From Methylobacterium longum (lineage in GTDB: Bacteria > Pseudomonadota > Alphaproteobacteria > Rhizobiales > Beijerinckiaceae), in the NCBI RefSeq assembly GCF_022179385.1, contig NZ_BPQS01000002.1, positions 124,001-188,000 of the forward strand: DNA of 64,000 bases. The letters are read 5' to 3'. The notes beneath the pieces were generated by a model. The model had not been told where the DNA came from and made no database searches. It saw only the letters and a program-made list of their open reading frames with translations. The position numbers were made by a program, and so were the translations under genes. This document shows, piece by piece, positions 33,442 to 42,791 of the stretch (the stretch's first letter is position 1; every line of letters begins with the position of its first letter).

Positions 33442-33967
33442 TCCCCAACATCCGACAGGTCTCGGCCACTGTGCTGCTCGCGTCCTCGTGCGCGAGTGCC
33501 ACCTGCCGCACAAGCGCGGCCGTCAGCTTTGGCGGACGCCCGAACTTTACCTGCCGTTCTCGCGCCACTGCACGTCCTGCGGCGCTGCGTTCTAGGATGA
33601 GGTTGCGCTCGAACTCGGCAAGCACCGCCAGCATGCCTACCAACATACGCCCGGTTGCGGTCGTCGTGTCAATGTTGTCCTTGAGCGAGACTAGCTTGGC
33701 TCCCCGGCCCTCGATCTCCTCGATGATCTGGAGGAGGTGCAGTTGGGAGCGTGCAAGTCGGTCGAGTCGGTAGACGCAGAGGCGATCCCCGGCTCGGAGA
33801 AGATCGAGCACGCGTCGAAGCTGATCGCGGTCGCGCTTGGCGCCCGAGGCGGTCTCGCGGAACACGTCGCGGTCATCGACGCCCGCGCGTTCCAGGGCTT
33901 CAAGTTGCAGCGACCAGTCCTGGGCGGAGGTCGATATGCGAGAGTACCCGTAGCTACGACTGGCCAC
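33359..33967 (-). CDS. Serine recombinase (resolvase/invertase family)
   Basis: 202 residues. Catalytic N-terminal domain starts MASRSYGYSRISTSAQDWSL, with the active serine in RISTS. DRLCVYRLDRLARSQLHLLQ and TGRMLVGMLAVLAEFERNLI follow, then a C-terminal helix-turn-helix (DASSTVAETCRMLGISRSSY). Complete and of normal length. It is only distantly similar to the recombinase at 5777-6367. An inverted-repeat region (33969-34080) lies directly upstream, as expected for a res or gix site. No transposase nearby. Confidence 0.93.
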   Translation of the reverse strand: MASRSYGYSRISTSAQDWSLQLEALERAGVDDRDVFRETASGAKRDRDQLRRVLDLLRAGDRLCVYRLDRLARSQLHLLQIIEEIEGRGAKLVSLKDNIDTTTATGRMLVGMLAVLAEFERNLILERSAAGRAVARERQVKFGRPPKLTAALVRQVALAHEDASSTVAETCRMLGISRSSYYAALRAGRQALPDRPEAAPAA

Positions 33968-33968
33968 C

Positions 33969-34080
33969 GTGCAAAAACTCCGTCCAGAAAGCTCAACTTA
34001 TCGCACGTACTTTCTGGACAGCAAGCTCCTCGGACGGTCACGCTTAACGGCGCAGTCCGGAAAGTGATGAGATTTTGCAC
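33969..34080. promoter_or_regulatory. res-like inverted-repeat region before the second serine recombinase
   Basis: Nested inverted repeats: TCCAGAAAG (33983-33991) with CTTTCTGGA (34010-34018), and an outer pair GTGCAAAA (33969-33976) with TTTTGCAC (34073-34080). A further GTCCGGAAAG at about 34055-34064 resembles the inner arm. The span of about 110 bases starts two bases before the recombinase start codon, the normal size and place for a three-subsite res region. Function inferred. Confidence 0.55.
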
Positions 34081-34120
34081 AAGGTTGAGCATCTGCCTCG
34101 GCCGACCTGTCAGTGCAGTT

Positions 34121-34229
34121 AGGATGGTTCGCAGGCATCTGGTTCAGGATAGATGGTCGGATGATGCGCCGGGCCGATCATGACGACGGTCCCGTTGACG
34201 GCACGCCCAAATCGCACCACGCTGATCGG
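34121..34229. repeat. Interspersed repeat A family, copy 1
   Basis: About 109 bases sharing roughly four in five positions with 36420-36527 and a weaker match with about 48879-48985. Characteristic elements are GGTTCAGGATAGATGGTCGG, CGCCGGGCCGATCATGACGA and a right end near CTGATCGG. It lies in a 530-base gene-free gap between a recombinase and the metallo-hydrolase. Confidence 0.7.
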
Positions 34230-34493
34230 CTTCTAAGCGTGCCAAGCAGAAGCTCAGGCGATATGTCTTGGATGTTTTATCTGGTGCGGGATGCGGACAT
34301 TCGGCGATCATTCGCCCTGGAATGTAGTCCTGGTCACGTGGATACAGTCTTTCGGCGACCCCACCGATTTGCTGATTATCAAACTCTGTGCGATGATAGT
34401 TATCTCGGACGCCCGATAGGACGATGACGCGCAGCCGTCTCATCTCGCGCCCCTGCTTTCGGTCACAAGCTGGACCAGTGGCGGGAGGTTGCT

Positions 34494-35702
34494 ATGGCGG
34501 TTACACTCAACCCAGGAACGCCAATTCAGGACTATTCTCGTAGAAGCCTGCGTACACGCATCACCTGCGATGATCCGGCGCGACGCGACGTGCTCTGCGG
34601 TGGCGGGGCCACAGCCCTGGGTCTGCTTCTGGCGAGCCTCTTGGGTGATGCACGTCCTGCGCTGGCTGAGGCCGTGACCGGGCCAATGCCGGAACTCGAC
34701 TCGGTCGCGGTGCACATCGTCACAGACAGCTACCAGTTCGCAGTGGCGCCGAGCCGCAAGGTCGAGGGGCTCACCGTTGAGCACTTCGGCTGGGGCATTA
34801 CTCCCGATCATCCCCCCGGCCCAACGCTCGACAGCGAGTTTGGCCTCTCGATGCACGTCACCTCACGGCGCGGCGAGGACATCCGCCGGACTCTGGTGGA
34901 CTTCGGCTTCACCTCAGAGGCCCTCAACAACAACCTGAAGCTCCTCGGGGTGCAGCCCTCCGAGATCGATGCCCTCGTGCTGAGTCACGGTCATTACGAC
35001 CATTTCGGCGGCCTCGCTGGCTTCCTCGGCAAGAACCAGGGGCAACTCAAGCCAGGGCTCCCGTTCCATGTCGGTGGCGAGGACTGCTTCTGCGCGCGCG
35101 AGTGGACCGCACCTCCGGTGAAGGGTGATTTCGGCGTTATCGACCGCCAAGCCCTCAAAGCTGCGAACCTCACCGTCACCTCGACGGAGCGCCCGGCGCT
35201 CGTGGCAGGCCACGGCTTCACCTCGGGTCAGATCGATCAGAGCAGCTTCGAGAAGCTCCTGTCGCCGAGTGCGATGAGGCTTGGGATCATGCATGGCTCG
35301 GGCTGCTACCCAGACCGTCTGTCGCAAGCCGACCAAGGCGAGGGCCTGATCCCGGATCAGTTCAGGCACGAGATCGCCACGTCCTTCAACCTGAAGGGAC
35401 GCGGCCTCGTCGTCCTCACCTCGTGCAGTCATCGAGGCGTGGTCAACGCGGTTCGGCAGGCGCAAACCGCGTCCGGCATCCAGAAGGTGCACGCGGTGAT
35501 CGGCGGCTTCCACCTTGCGCCTTACCAACCCGACTACGTCCGGCAGACGATCGCGGCCTTGAAGGAGATCGGGCCGGACTTTGTGGTCCCGCTCCACTGC
35601 ACGGGCGAAGCCTTCTATGAGATGGCCAAAGCCGAGATGCCGAACAAGCTGGTGCGCGCCTACACGGGCACCCGCTTGGTCTTCAATGCTTCCGCCACCT
35701 GA
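34494..35702 (+). CDS. Exported metallo-beta-lactamase-fold hydrolase
   Basis: 402 residues. The N-terminus has a twin-arginine-like signal: ARRDVLCGGGATALGLLLAS followed by a small-residue cleavage zone (GDARPALAEA). The MBL core carries the metal box SHGHYDHFGG (about 164-173), later histidines in VLTSCSHRGVVNAV, and a C-terminal VVPLHCTGEAFYEM. This arrangement is that of the subgroup named after 7,8-dihydropterin-6-methyl-4-(beta-D-ribofuranosyl)-aminobenzene-5'-phosphate synthase, which covers many hydrolases of unknown substrate. GGGAGG lies 5 bases before the ATG. A Tat signal would place the folded metalloenzyme in the periplasm, next to the cache-domain protein encoded 75 bases downstream. 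Confidence 0.88.
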   Translation: MAVTLNPGTPIQDYSRRSLRTRITCDDPARRDVLCGGGATALGLLLASLLGDARPALAEAVTGPMPELDSVAVHIVTDSYQFAVAPSRKVEGLTVEHFGWGITPDHPPGPTLDSEFGLSMHVTSRRGEDIRRTLVDFGFTSEALNNNLKLLGVQPSEIDALVLSHGHYDHFGGLAGFLGKNQGQLKPGLPFHVGGEDCFCAREWTAPPVKGDFGVIDRQALKAANLTVTSTERPALVAGHGFTSGQIDQSSFEKLLSPSAMRLGIMHGSGCYPDRLSQADQGEGLIPDQFRHEIATSFNLKGRGLVVLTSCSHRGVVNAVRQAQTASGIQKVHAVIGGFHLAPYQPDYVRQTIAALKEIGPDFVVPLHCTGEAFYEMAKAEMPNKLVRAYTGTRLVFNASAT

Positions 35703-35777
35703 CGCGGGACCGGCCAGAGCCACACGAGGGCTGAACTCACACCGTTGTCACATCGATGTGGCGCAAAGAGAGGCGGC

Positions 35778-36257
35778 ATGTTCAAGAAGCTGCCGACAGG
35801 GCTGGTGTTGCTGGTCCTGACCGCCACGTCTCCTGCTCTCGGGCAGAGAGGTCCCCCACCCGCACATCAAGCGGCGGAGATCGAGGCCCTGGTCAACAAG
35901 GCATCCGACGTTCTGGAAGAACGGGGCGGCAAAGCCTTTGCGGATTTCAGGAAGAAAGGTAGCCCCTGGCGCTACGCGGATGTCTACCTGTTCGTGGTCG
36001 ATATGAACGGCGTTGTGCTGTTCAACGCCGCCCGCCCGAACCGCGAGGAACGGGACTTCCTCGATGCCCGTGATGCTGACGGGAAGCGGTTCCACAGGGA
36101 CTTCATTGAGGTCGTCAGGAACTCTGGGTCTGGCTGGGTCGATTACATGTTCCCCAAGCCCGGACAGTCTCACGCCACCGTGAAGTGGAGCTACGTCTGC
36201 GGGACGCGCGTTGACGGCGTCGAGGCGCTCGTGGGCGCTGGAGTCTATGTCGATTAA
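35778..36257 (+). CDS. Exported single cache-domain protein
   Basis: 159 residues from ATG 35778. Signal peptide: MFKKLPTGLVLLVLTATSPA with cleavage near ALG-Q. The mature part is a small cache sensor domain: FRKKGSPWRYADVYLFVVDM, a strand with GVVLFNAARPN, and the end KWSYVCGTRVDGVEALVGAG. Cache domains bind small metabolites in the periplasm, usually as part of chemoreceptors or kinases; here the domain stands alone, as in other soluble sensors of proteobacteria. It is co-directional with the metallo-hydrolase and probably co-transcribed. Confidence 0.85.
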   Translation: MFKKLPTGLVLLVLTATSPALGQRGPPPAHQAAEIEALVNKASDVLEERGGKAFADFRKKGSPWRYADVYLFVVDMNGVVLFNAARPNREERDFLDARDADGKRFHRDFIEVVRNSGSGWVDYMFPKPGQSHATVKWSYVCGTRVDGVEALVGAGVYVD

Positions 36258-36643
36258 CATCGCCTCTGTCTCAGACGGAACAGCGATGACACAAGGTAAG
36301 CGCATCGGCGCTGATGCAATCTTCTCGAAGGTCGGCCATAATCGCGTAAGCGGTTTTTTGTCGATGAATTTCTGGACGTGGACTGCGCGTTCCTATCGTC
36401 CGACCATCACGTGCGGTTCGGATGGTACTCGGGCATCCGGTTCAGGATGGATGGTCGAATGGTGCGCCGGGCCGATCATGACGACCGTCTCGTTGAGGGC
36501 ATACCCAAACCGAACCATGCGGATCGGCCGCTCCGAGTGGGGAGCGGACTTGTGTTGAATGGTGATCGCGACCCAATGCACGCCCCCACGAACGATGAGT
36601 CACAGGAGCGGAAATCGCTATAGTCCCCAAAAGGGGACCATAC
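36258..36643. other. Gap holding interspersed repeat A family copy 2
   Basis: 386 bases without a gene. The repeat occupies 36420-36527. Between 36600 and 36640 lies the likely promoter of the HxlR gene, including the palindromic element CCCCAAAAGGGG at about 36626-36637. Confidence 0.5.
36420..36527. repeat. Interspersed repeat A family, copy 2
   Basis: Matches 34121-34229 along its whole length with scattered substitutions (GGTTCAGGATGGATGGTCGA, CGCCGGGCCGATCATGACGA). It lies between the cache-domain gene and the HxlR gene. Confidence 0.7.
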
Positions 36644-37033
36644 ATGCCCACTATCGTCAACGGAGCGCTGCACTTCGAAGCCGATTGCGCACCGCGCCGG
36701 GTTCTGGAGCTTTTCAGCGTCAAGTGGATGAGCCTCGTGATCCACGCGCTGTTCCATTGGCCCGGCGGCAGGTGTCGGACGGGCGTCTTGCAACGCAGTC
36801 TGCCCGGCATCTCCAAGAAGATGCTGGTGCAGACCCTGCGTGAGATGGAAGAGCGTGGCCTTGTCGAGCGAACCGTCTTCAACACGGTGCCGCCAAAGGT
36901 CGAGTATGCGCTGACTCCACTCGGCCGGAAGCTCGCCGAGCCCATCGAGATGATCTACGCCTGGGGTGAAGCCAATCACACGGTCCTAGATGAAATGAAA
37001 GCCTACGTTCCGACCGTGACCTCTCAAACGTAG
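36644..37033 (+). CDS. HxlR-family transcriptional regulator
   Basis: 129 residues, one winged helix-turn-helix of the HxlR type: RRVLELFSVKWMSLVIHALF at the start, RSLPGISKKMLVQTLREMEE as recognition region, and the wing VPPKVEYALTPLGRKLAEPI. Such regulators respond to aldehydes, quinones or redox stress and usually control an adjacent detoxification gene. The 3' end overlaps the VOC gene on the opposite strand by 10 bases (convergent). The palindrome just upstream (CCCCAAAAGGGG, about 36626-36637) is a candidate for autoregulation. Confidence 0.9.
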   Translation: MPTIVNGALHFEADCAPRRVLELFSVKWMSLVIHALFHWPGGRCRTGVLQRSLPGISKKMLVQTLREMEERGLVERTVFNTVPPKVEYALTPLGRKLAEPIEMIYAWGEANHTVLDEMKAYVPTVTSQT

Positions 37034-37551
37034 GGACGCCAGCGCCTCAACGAAGTGTCGTTCTCGTAAGGCATCGACGAGGGCAGCGAGATGAACTCGA
37101 CAACCGTGCCCCAGGGCATCCGACCATAGCAGAAAAAGTTGCCTTTCCCGACTTCGGTCGGGAACATCAGGGGCTGAGGGCGGGAGAACATCGTGCCGCC
37201 AGCCTTCTCGAATTGCGCTATCGCTGCTTCGATATCATCGACGTACAGGGCGAAGTGCTGAAGTCCGAAATCACTCGGACGAACTGGCTGCCCCTGCTCC
37301 GGACCCTTCATCTCGAATAGCTCGATGCCAGGACCGACCCGAAGCTTCATCATGCGCACGGCGGTGATCTTGGTGCCATGCGCGAGGCTTAGGATATTCT
37401 CCGGCTCACTGCCTTCGACGGTCGGATCGGTCCGCTTGACGCTATCGTAGATCGGCTCGGCATCGAAAGCCTCGACAAGGAAACGCGTCGCAGCTTCGAT
37501 ATCGGGAATGGTGATGCCGATATGGTCCATACCTCGGAATTTGTAGCTCAC
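37024..37551 (-). CDS. VOC-family protein (glyoxalase/lyase-like)
   Basis: 175 residues with two VOC modules: GMDHIGITIPDIEAATRFLV at the start and FGLQHFALYVDDIEAAIAQF in the second half. The metal-ligand positions (the first H, a central E in GPGIELFEM, the second H and a C-terminal E in GTVVEFISLP) look intact, so it is probably a real metalloenzyme such as a lyase or isomerase. It is convergent with and overlaps the HxlR gene, a pairing typical of regulator and target. Confidence 0.88.
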   Translation of the reverse strand: MSYKFRGMDHIGITIPDIEAATRFLVEAFDAEPIYDSVKRTDPTVEGSEPENILSLAHGTKITAVRMMKLRVGPGIELFEMKGPEQGQPVRPSDFGLQHFALYVDDIEAAIAQFEKAGGTMFSRPQPLMFPTEVGKGNFFCYGRMPWGTVVEFISLPSSMPYENDTSLRRWRPYV

Positions 37552-37616
37552 CTGAGACTTCTCCGTCGTGTCGCCATTCAGCAGCGAAACTAGGTGTCAG
37601 AACCGAGGGCTCTGCT

Positions 37617-37886
37617 TCAACTGGCGTCCGCGATGCTTACGAAGCAGGTATGCAACGGAAGGTGAGCCGTCCAGACGGCACCTGAACGTGACCTAGTCAC
37701 CAGTAAGTGACCATGGAGCGCGGGGGCATTGCTCCGTAACGCTGCACGAGCCCAGATGCCCGCCAAGGTCGCAAGCGTCCATGTCTGGCGGTCCGTTAAA
37801 GGTGCATCAATAGCGAACCGGCGGTGCTGGTCTTCATCTGCATACAGAACCAGATCGGCATCGGACGCATATCTACCTCCGACCAT
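37617..37886 (-). CDS. Small hypothetical protein
   Basis: 89 residues: MVGGRYASDADLVLYADEDQ, then RQTWTLATLAGIWARAALRS and a cysteine near the end. Codon use is less biased than its neighbours but the composition is protein-like. No recognised family or ribosome site. Confidence 0.4.
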   Translation of the reverse strand: MVGGRYASDADLVLYADEDQHRRFAIDAPLTDRQTWTLATLAGIWARAALRSNAPALHGHLLVTRSRSGAVWTAHLPLHTCFVSIADAS

Positions 37887-37997
37887 CGCGATCCCAGATC
37901 ATACCACTCGCGCATGCCTGTGGTGTTTCATCTTGCATACCAGAAGGCATAATTATCTGGCATACCAGCGTCATCGGGGCCCGACAGAAGGATGTCG

Positions 37998-38153
37998 ATG
38001 ATGGTTGCTCTCCTCCTCACCGCTCTCGTCACTGGCATTGCCGCCAACATCTCGCTGGTCGTTTTCGTTGCCGACCACATGAGCCCTGACAGCAATTCCG
38101 GCACTGTCGCCCCGACGCTCGCAGGCCGCTCGAACACCCTGGCCGCTGCCTAG
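37998..38153 (+). CDS. Tiny single-helix membrane protein
   Basis: 51 codons, with AGAAGG 6 bases upstream of the ATG at 37998 (two more in-frame ATGs are close, at 37992 and 38001). MMVALLLTALVTGIAANISL leads into one membrane helix and a soluble serine/threonine-rich tail (SPDSNSGTVAPTLAGRS). It converges with the ppc gene, whose stop is 78 bases away. Confidence 0.45.
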   Translation: MMVALLLTALVTGIAANISLVVFVADHMSPDSNSGTVAPTLAGRSNTLAAA

Positions 38154-38231
38154 CCTAGCGCGCCACGCAAACTGCATCGGCGGCAACGACACGGTCTTCC
38201 CTCTCTCCGGAAATTCTCGTTCTACCCTGGG

Positions 38232-41087
38232 CTAACCGAACGACCCCACCTCGTGCTGGATGATCCCGGAGATCTCCCGTACCTGCGCGAACATCCGGCG
38301 GATCGGCTCGAACAGGTTCGCGTGCTCGGCTTCGTAAGTGCCGACATCTCGCGGTCCCACCGGCTCGCCGAAATTCAGCCCGAGCGTCGGGTCTGGCGTG
38401 ACCGGGAAGATGTCGTCGAGGAGCTTCAAGCAACCGTCGATGTCGAGGCGCAGGAACCGCTCCAAGAGTTGCTCGCGGGTGATCCCGGCATGCGGCCGGA
38501 AGCCGGGTATGTGCACGGCCAGGAACCAGATCCGGTGGATCAGCGCGAGGCGTAGCGCGTGCAGCAGCGTCAACCGCGCCGACATGCCGGTGAGATCGGG
38601 CGCGGCGGTGCGTAGCGTCAGCCAGTCGCGCGTCAGTCGGCCGAACAGGCCGCGGAGCGAGGTGGCGAGGTCGAGGCGCTCCAGCGCTCCGGAGATCACC
38701 ACCAACTCGTCGCGGCGGAAATCCTTCTGCGTGCGCCGCGCCCGTTCCAGCCACACAGCCGGGTCGAGAGTGTCGATGTAGGCGCGCAGCACGTCGAGGT
38801 CGCTCACCGCCGCAGCGTGTTGCACCAGCCGGAAGGCGCGGGAGAAGCGGGGCGAACTCCGGCACATGTCACGGAACAGGTCCGGCACCCGGCCCGCGGC
38901 CCGGCCGACGCCGTGGAGGGAGTTCGCGAGGAAGCCGAGTTGGTGCAGGATGGCGTTGTTGGGGATCGCCCGCATCTGCCGTGGGTGGGTGACGCGCGCC
39001 GGGCCGCCGCTATCGCTCTGGCGCGCCACCGGGCGCGAGCCGGTGCGGTCGATCAGGCTCGGTCCGAAGGTGCCGAGTAGCGCGGCGTAGCCGGAGTCCT
39101 CAACCAGCGCCTCCATCTCCTGGCGCACGACGGTGAAGAACTCCAGGGCGAAGTCTGGCTCGGCGTAGATCGGGTCCTTAACGGTCGCGCGGTCCTCAGC
39201 GGGATTGCCGAGCGCCACGTCGCTAATGTCGTCGAGCGCGTAGACGTGCTCAGCGATCCGAGCCACGGAGGCCGAGGCGAGGGCGGGTGTGCCGAACAGC
39301 AGGTAGCCATCCGTGCCCTGGAAGCTCGACTCCAACCGTGTCCGGATACCGGCCTCGCGGTTGCGCGAGTGCGCGTCTTCCGGGGCGAGGTAGGCGAGGC
39401 GGTCGCGCAGCGAGGTCGGGTGGGCGCCGCGCCCGATCGACTCGCCGTGCGTGTCGAAGATCGCGAGTTCGATATCGGCCAGCCCGTTCTGCACCAGCAT
39501 CTCGGTGATGCGCAGGCGCAGCCGCTCGATCCAGAAGGTTGCCGCAAGCTGGCCGACGTAGCGGCCCGAGTCCGAGTAGCCGAACTGCACGGTCAGCCGT
39601 CCGATGCGCTTCAGGTACTGGCGCCAGTGCGGGTTGCGCAGCGCGTCGTCGAGCACCCGGATGCCCTGCTCTAGCGCACTCGCCGTCTCGAACAGCGGTG
39701 TGATCTCCAGCTTGTCGGCAATGCCGTAATGGCGGGCCAGCCAGAGGGCGGCGAGGAGGGTGTAGCCGGTCTCGGTCTCGGCGATGAGGAAGCGCACCGG
39801 GTGGGTGCCGTCCACGTGCTTGAGGATCTGGGCGATCGTCATCATCAGCCGGGCAGCCGAGGCGCGCTCGGCGGCGAGCGCCCCGAAATCCACCGCCACC
39901 GGCCGCACGTCATTCAGGAGCCGGTGGATCGAGGCGAGGTGCGAGCGTCGCTGCGCCGGGTCGGCGGGCTCGCCGTCGAGGTCGATTACACGGCGGACCG
40001 CGTTGTGGATCTGGCTGGCGTTCAGCCGGAAGTGCGGAAGGGCGTTCGACAGGCCGTGCGTGGTCACGCCCGCGCGCAACACCATCAATGCCTTTCGAGC
40101 GGTATCATCCTCGGCCTGCGCGATCCCCTCGGTCAGCGCAGTGACGAGAGGGCCTGCGTCGGTCAGGGCGTGGTCCCGCTCGATGATCAGGCCCAGCGCA
40201 AAGCGGTGAACCGCCTCAAGAGAGGGCTTCTCGTCGAGTCGCGGCGCCACCGCGAGTTGGCGCTCGACCGCGGCGCGAGCACCCTCGGCCAGGGTCCGCG
40301 CGGCGCGGCAAGCCGGGATGTCTGGTAGATCGCGCAGCACCCGATCGAACTGCATGCGCTTCGAGATCAGCCGGTAGCGCAGCGTGTCCCACCAGCCGAT
40401 ATCGGTGCGCCCATCCGTGTCGCAGCCGACCCAACTCGCCACCGCGAATGGGCGCGGGTCTATCTCGGTCCAGCGTCCAGGCCATCGGGCGCGGGCGGCG
40501 CCGATCAGCGCGCCGTTAAAGCCGTCCAACGCCAGCCGGGCGTTGTTGGCAGCCTCGCAGGCTTGGTCGAACTCCACGTCGAGAGTGATCGGCGCGTCAG
40601 GCCGGGTCGAGAGCGCCGCCGCGCGGTCGATCAGTTCGGCGCGAGCGCTCTCCTCGGGCAGGCTCGCGGCCTGTGCCAGCAAGGCGGCCACTGTCCGCGG
40701 CATGCCGAAGGTCGGGTGTGCCGTGAACACGATCGCAAAGGCGGTGCGGTGGATCAGAGCCGCAAAGTTCTCGAACTCGCCTTCCCCAATCGCGGCGGCG
40801 AGGCGAGACGGCACCACCGAGTCGGGAACGGAGGTGTTCCCCAATTCGACATAGGCGCGCAAGCGCTCGGCGCGGTCGCCCAGAGCGGCGGCGCGCAAGC
40901 GCTCGAACAAGCCGTCGAGGTCCTTCTCCGAAATCTCCCCACGGTCGAACCGGCGGGTGATCGCCAGTGCCATCGCCAACACAGGGTTCCGGAACGGGTC
41001 CTCGCTGGCCTGCTCGCGCGCGGATCTGACGAGGGCAAGGAGGTGCGCCTCCAGTTCCTCGGCATTACGGCTGCCATCACCCTGCAT
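38232..41087 (-). CDS. ppc: Phosphoenolpyruvate carboxylase
   Basis: Carboxylates PEP to oxaloacetate. 951 residues from ATG 41087, near the usual 870-970. Family signatures are recognisable but divergent: VFTAHPTFGMPRTV holds the catalytic histidine, VGCDTDGRTD the RxxxDxDGNP-type loop, FGYSDSGRYVG the GYSDSGKDAG loop with arginine for lysine, IFDTHGESIGRGAHPTSL the HGRGGxxGRGG loop with several changes, and RAIPNNAILHQL the RAIPW element. The C-terminus ends HEVGSFG rather than the common QNTG. This resembles the divergent enzymes of serine-cycle methylotrophs, which are not controlled by acetyl-CoA (family knowledge; not testable here). Last gene of the tartrate array; with enolase it would turn 2-phosphoglycerate into C4 acids. 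The frame is open to 41213, but the ATG at 41087 follows a better context. Confidence 0.92.
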   Translation of the reverse strand: MQGDGSRNAEELEAHLLALVRSAREQASEDPFRNPVLAMALAITRRFDRGEISEKDLDGLFERLRAAALGDRAERLRAYVELGNTSVPDSVVPSRLAAAIGEGEFENFAALIHRTAFAIVFTAHPTFGMPRTVAALLAQAASLPEESARAELIDRAAALSTRPDAPITLDVEFDQACEAANNARLALDGFNGALIGAARARWPGRWTEIDPRPFAVASWVGCDTDGRTDIGWWDTLRYRLISKRMQFDRVLRDLPDIPACRAARTLAEGARAAVERQLAVAPRLDEKPSLEAVHRFALGLIIERDHALTDAGPLVTALTEGIAQAEDDTARKALMVLRAGVTTHGLSNALPHFRLNASQIHNAVRRVIDLDGEPADPAQRRSHLASIHRLLNDVRPVAVDFGALAAERASAARLMMTIAQILKHVDGTHPVRFLIAETETGYTLLAALWLARHYGIADKLEITPLFETASALEQGIRVLDDALRNPHWRQYLKRIGRLTVQFGYSDSGRYVGQLAATFWIERLRLRITEMLVQNGLADIELAIFDTHGESIGRGAHPTSLRDRLAYLAPEDAHSRNREAGIRTRLESSFQGTDGYLLFGTPALASASVARIAEHVYALDDISDVALGNPAEDRATVKDPIYAEPDFALEFFTVVRQEMEALVEDSGYAALLGTFGPSLIDRTGSRPVARQSDSGGPARVTHPRQMRAIPNNAILHQLGFLANSLHGVGRAAGRVPDLFRDMCRSSPRFSRAFRLVQHAAAVSDLDVLRAYIDTLDPAVWLERARRTQKDFRRDELVVISGALERLDLATSLRGLFGRLTRDWLTLRTAAPDLTGMSARLTLLHALRLALIHRIWFLAVHIPGFRPHAGITREQLLERFLRLDIDGCLKLLDDIFPVTPDPTLGLNFGEPVGPRDVGTYEAEHANLFEPIRRMFAQVREISGIIQHEVGSFG

Positions 41088-41128
41088 GATCGTTCCAGAC
41101 TTAAGTTCGCTCGCGGCGACCAATCGCT

Positions 41129-41427
41129 TTATCTTGAAATCACAAGTCCCGACTGGTCCGGAGTCATGGATGCGGCCCGTGATGACGGCGTTGATGAAAA
41201 CGATCGACGCCAACGCGTTTTCGAGCGACTTTCGGCACCCGATCGCTCAGCCATGCCCCGGCGCTCAAGTTCTGTGCAGGCGTCGAGAACATTCCCGATA
41301 GGGGTCGAACTGGAGTACCCGGCCCGTACCTTGATGACCGAGGTACTCATGAATTCGTCGCTCAACGCTGCGAGAACTCGCAGTTCGTGCTCATTCAGAG
41401 CGCGTGTTATGAGAACCGGCGGAGCCA

Positions 41428-41428
<1 letters not shown>
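41129..41428 (-). CDS. Small uncharacterised protein coupled to enolase
   Basis: 99 residues. Its ATG overlaps the enolase stop (TAATG), so translation is coupled. The N-terminal ~60 residues look like a winged helix: LITRALNEHELRVLAALSDE, then SVIKVRAGYSSSTPIGNVLD and CTELERRGMAERSG. The last third is serine/arginine-rich and less convincing; the other frame remains open into the sequence before ppc, so a frameshift near 41215 is possible. It may be a regulator of the operon or a remnant. Confidence 0.55.
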
Positions 41429-42759
<1,331 letters not shown>

Positions 42760-42791
42760 TCACACATGCGGCCGGATCGGCCGGGCGTGCT

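Noticed and set aside
38155..38865. Arginine-rich open frame of 236 codons inside ppc
   Set aside because: It is another reading frame of the ppc gene with the alanine/arginine-rich composition produced by high GC; no start signal.
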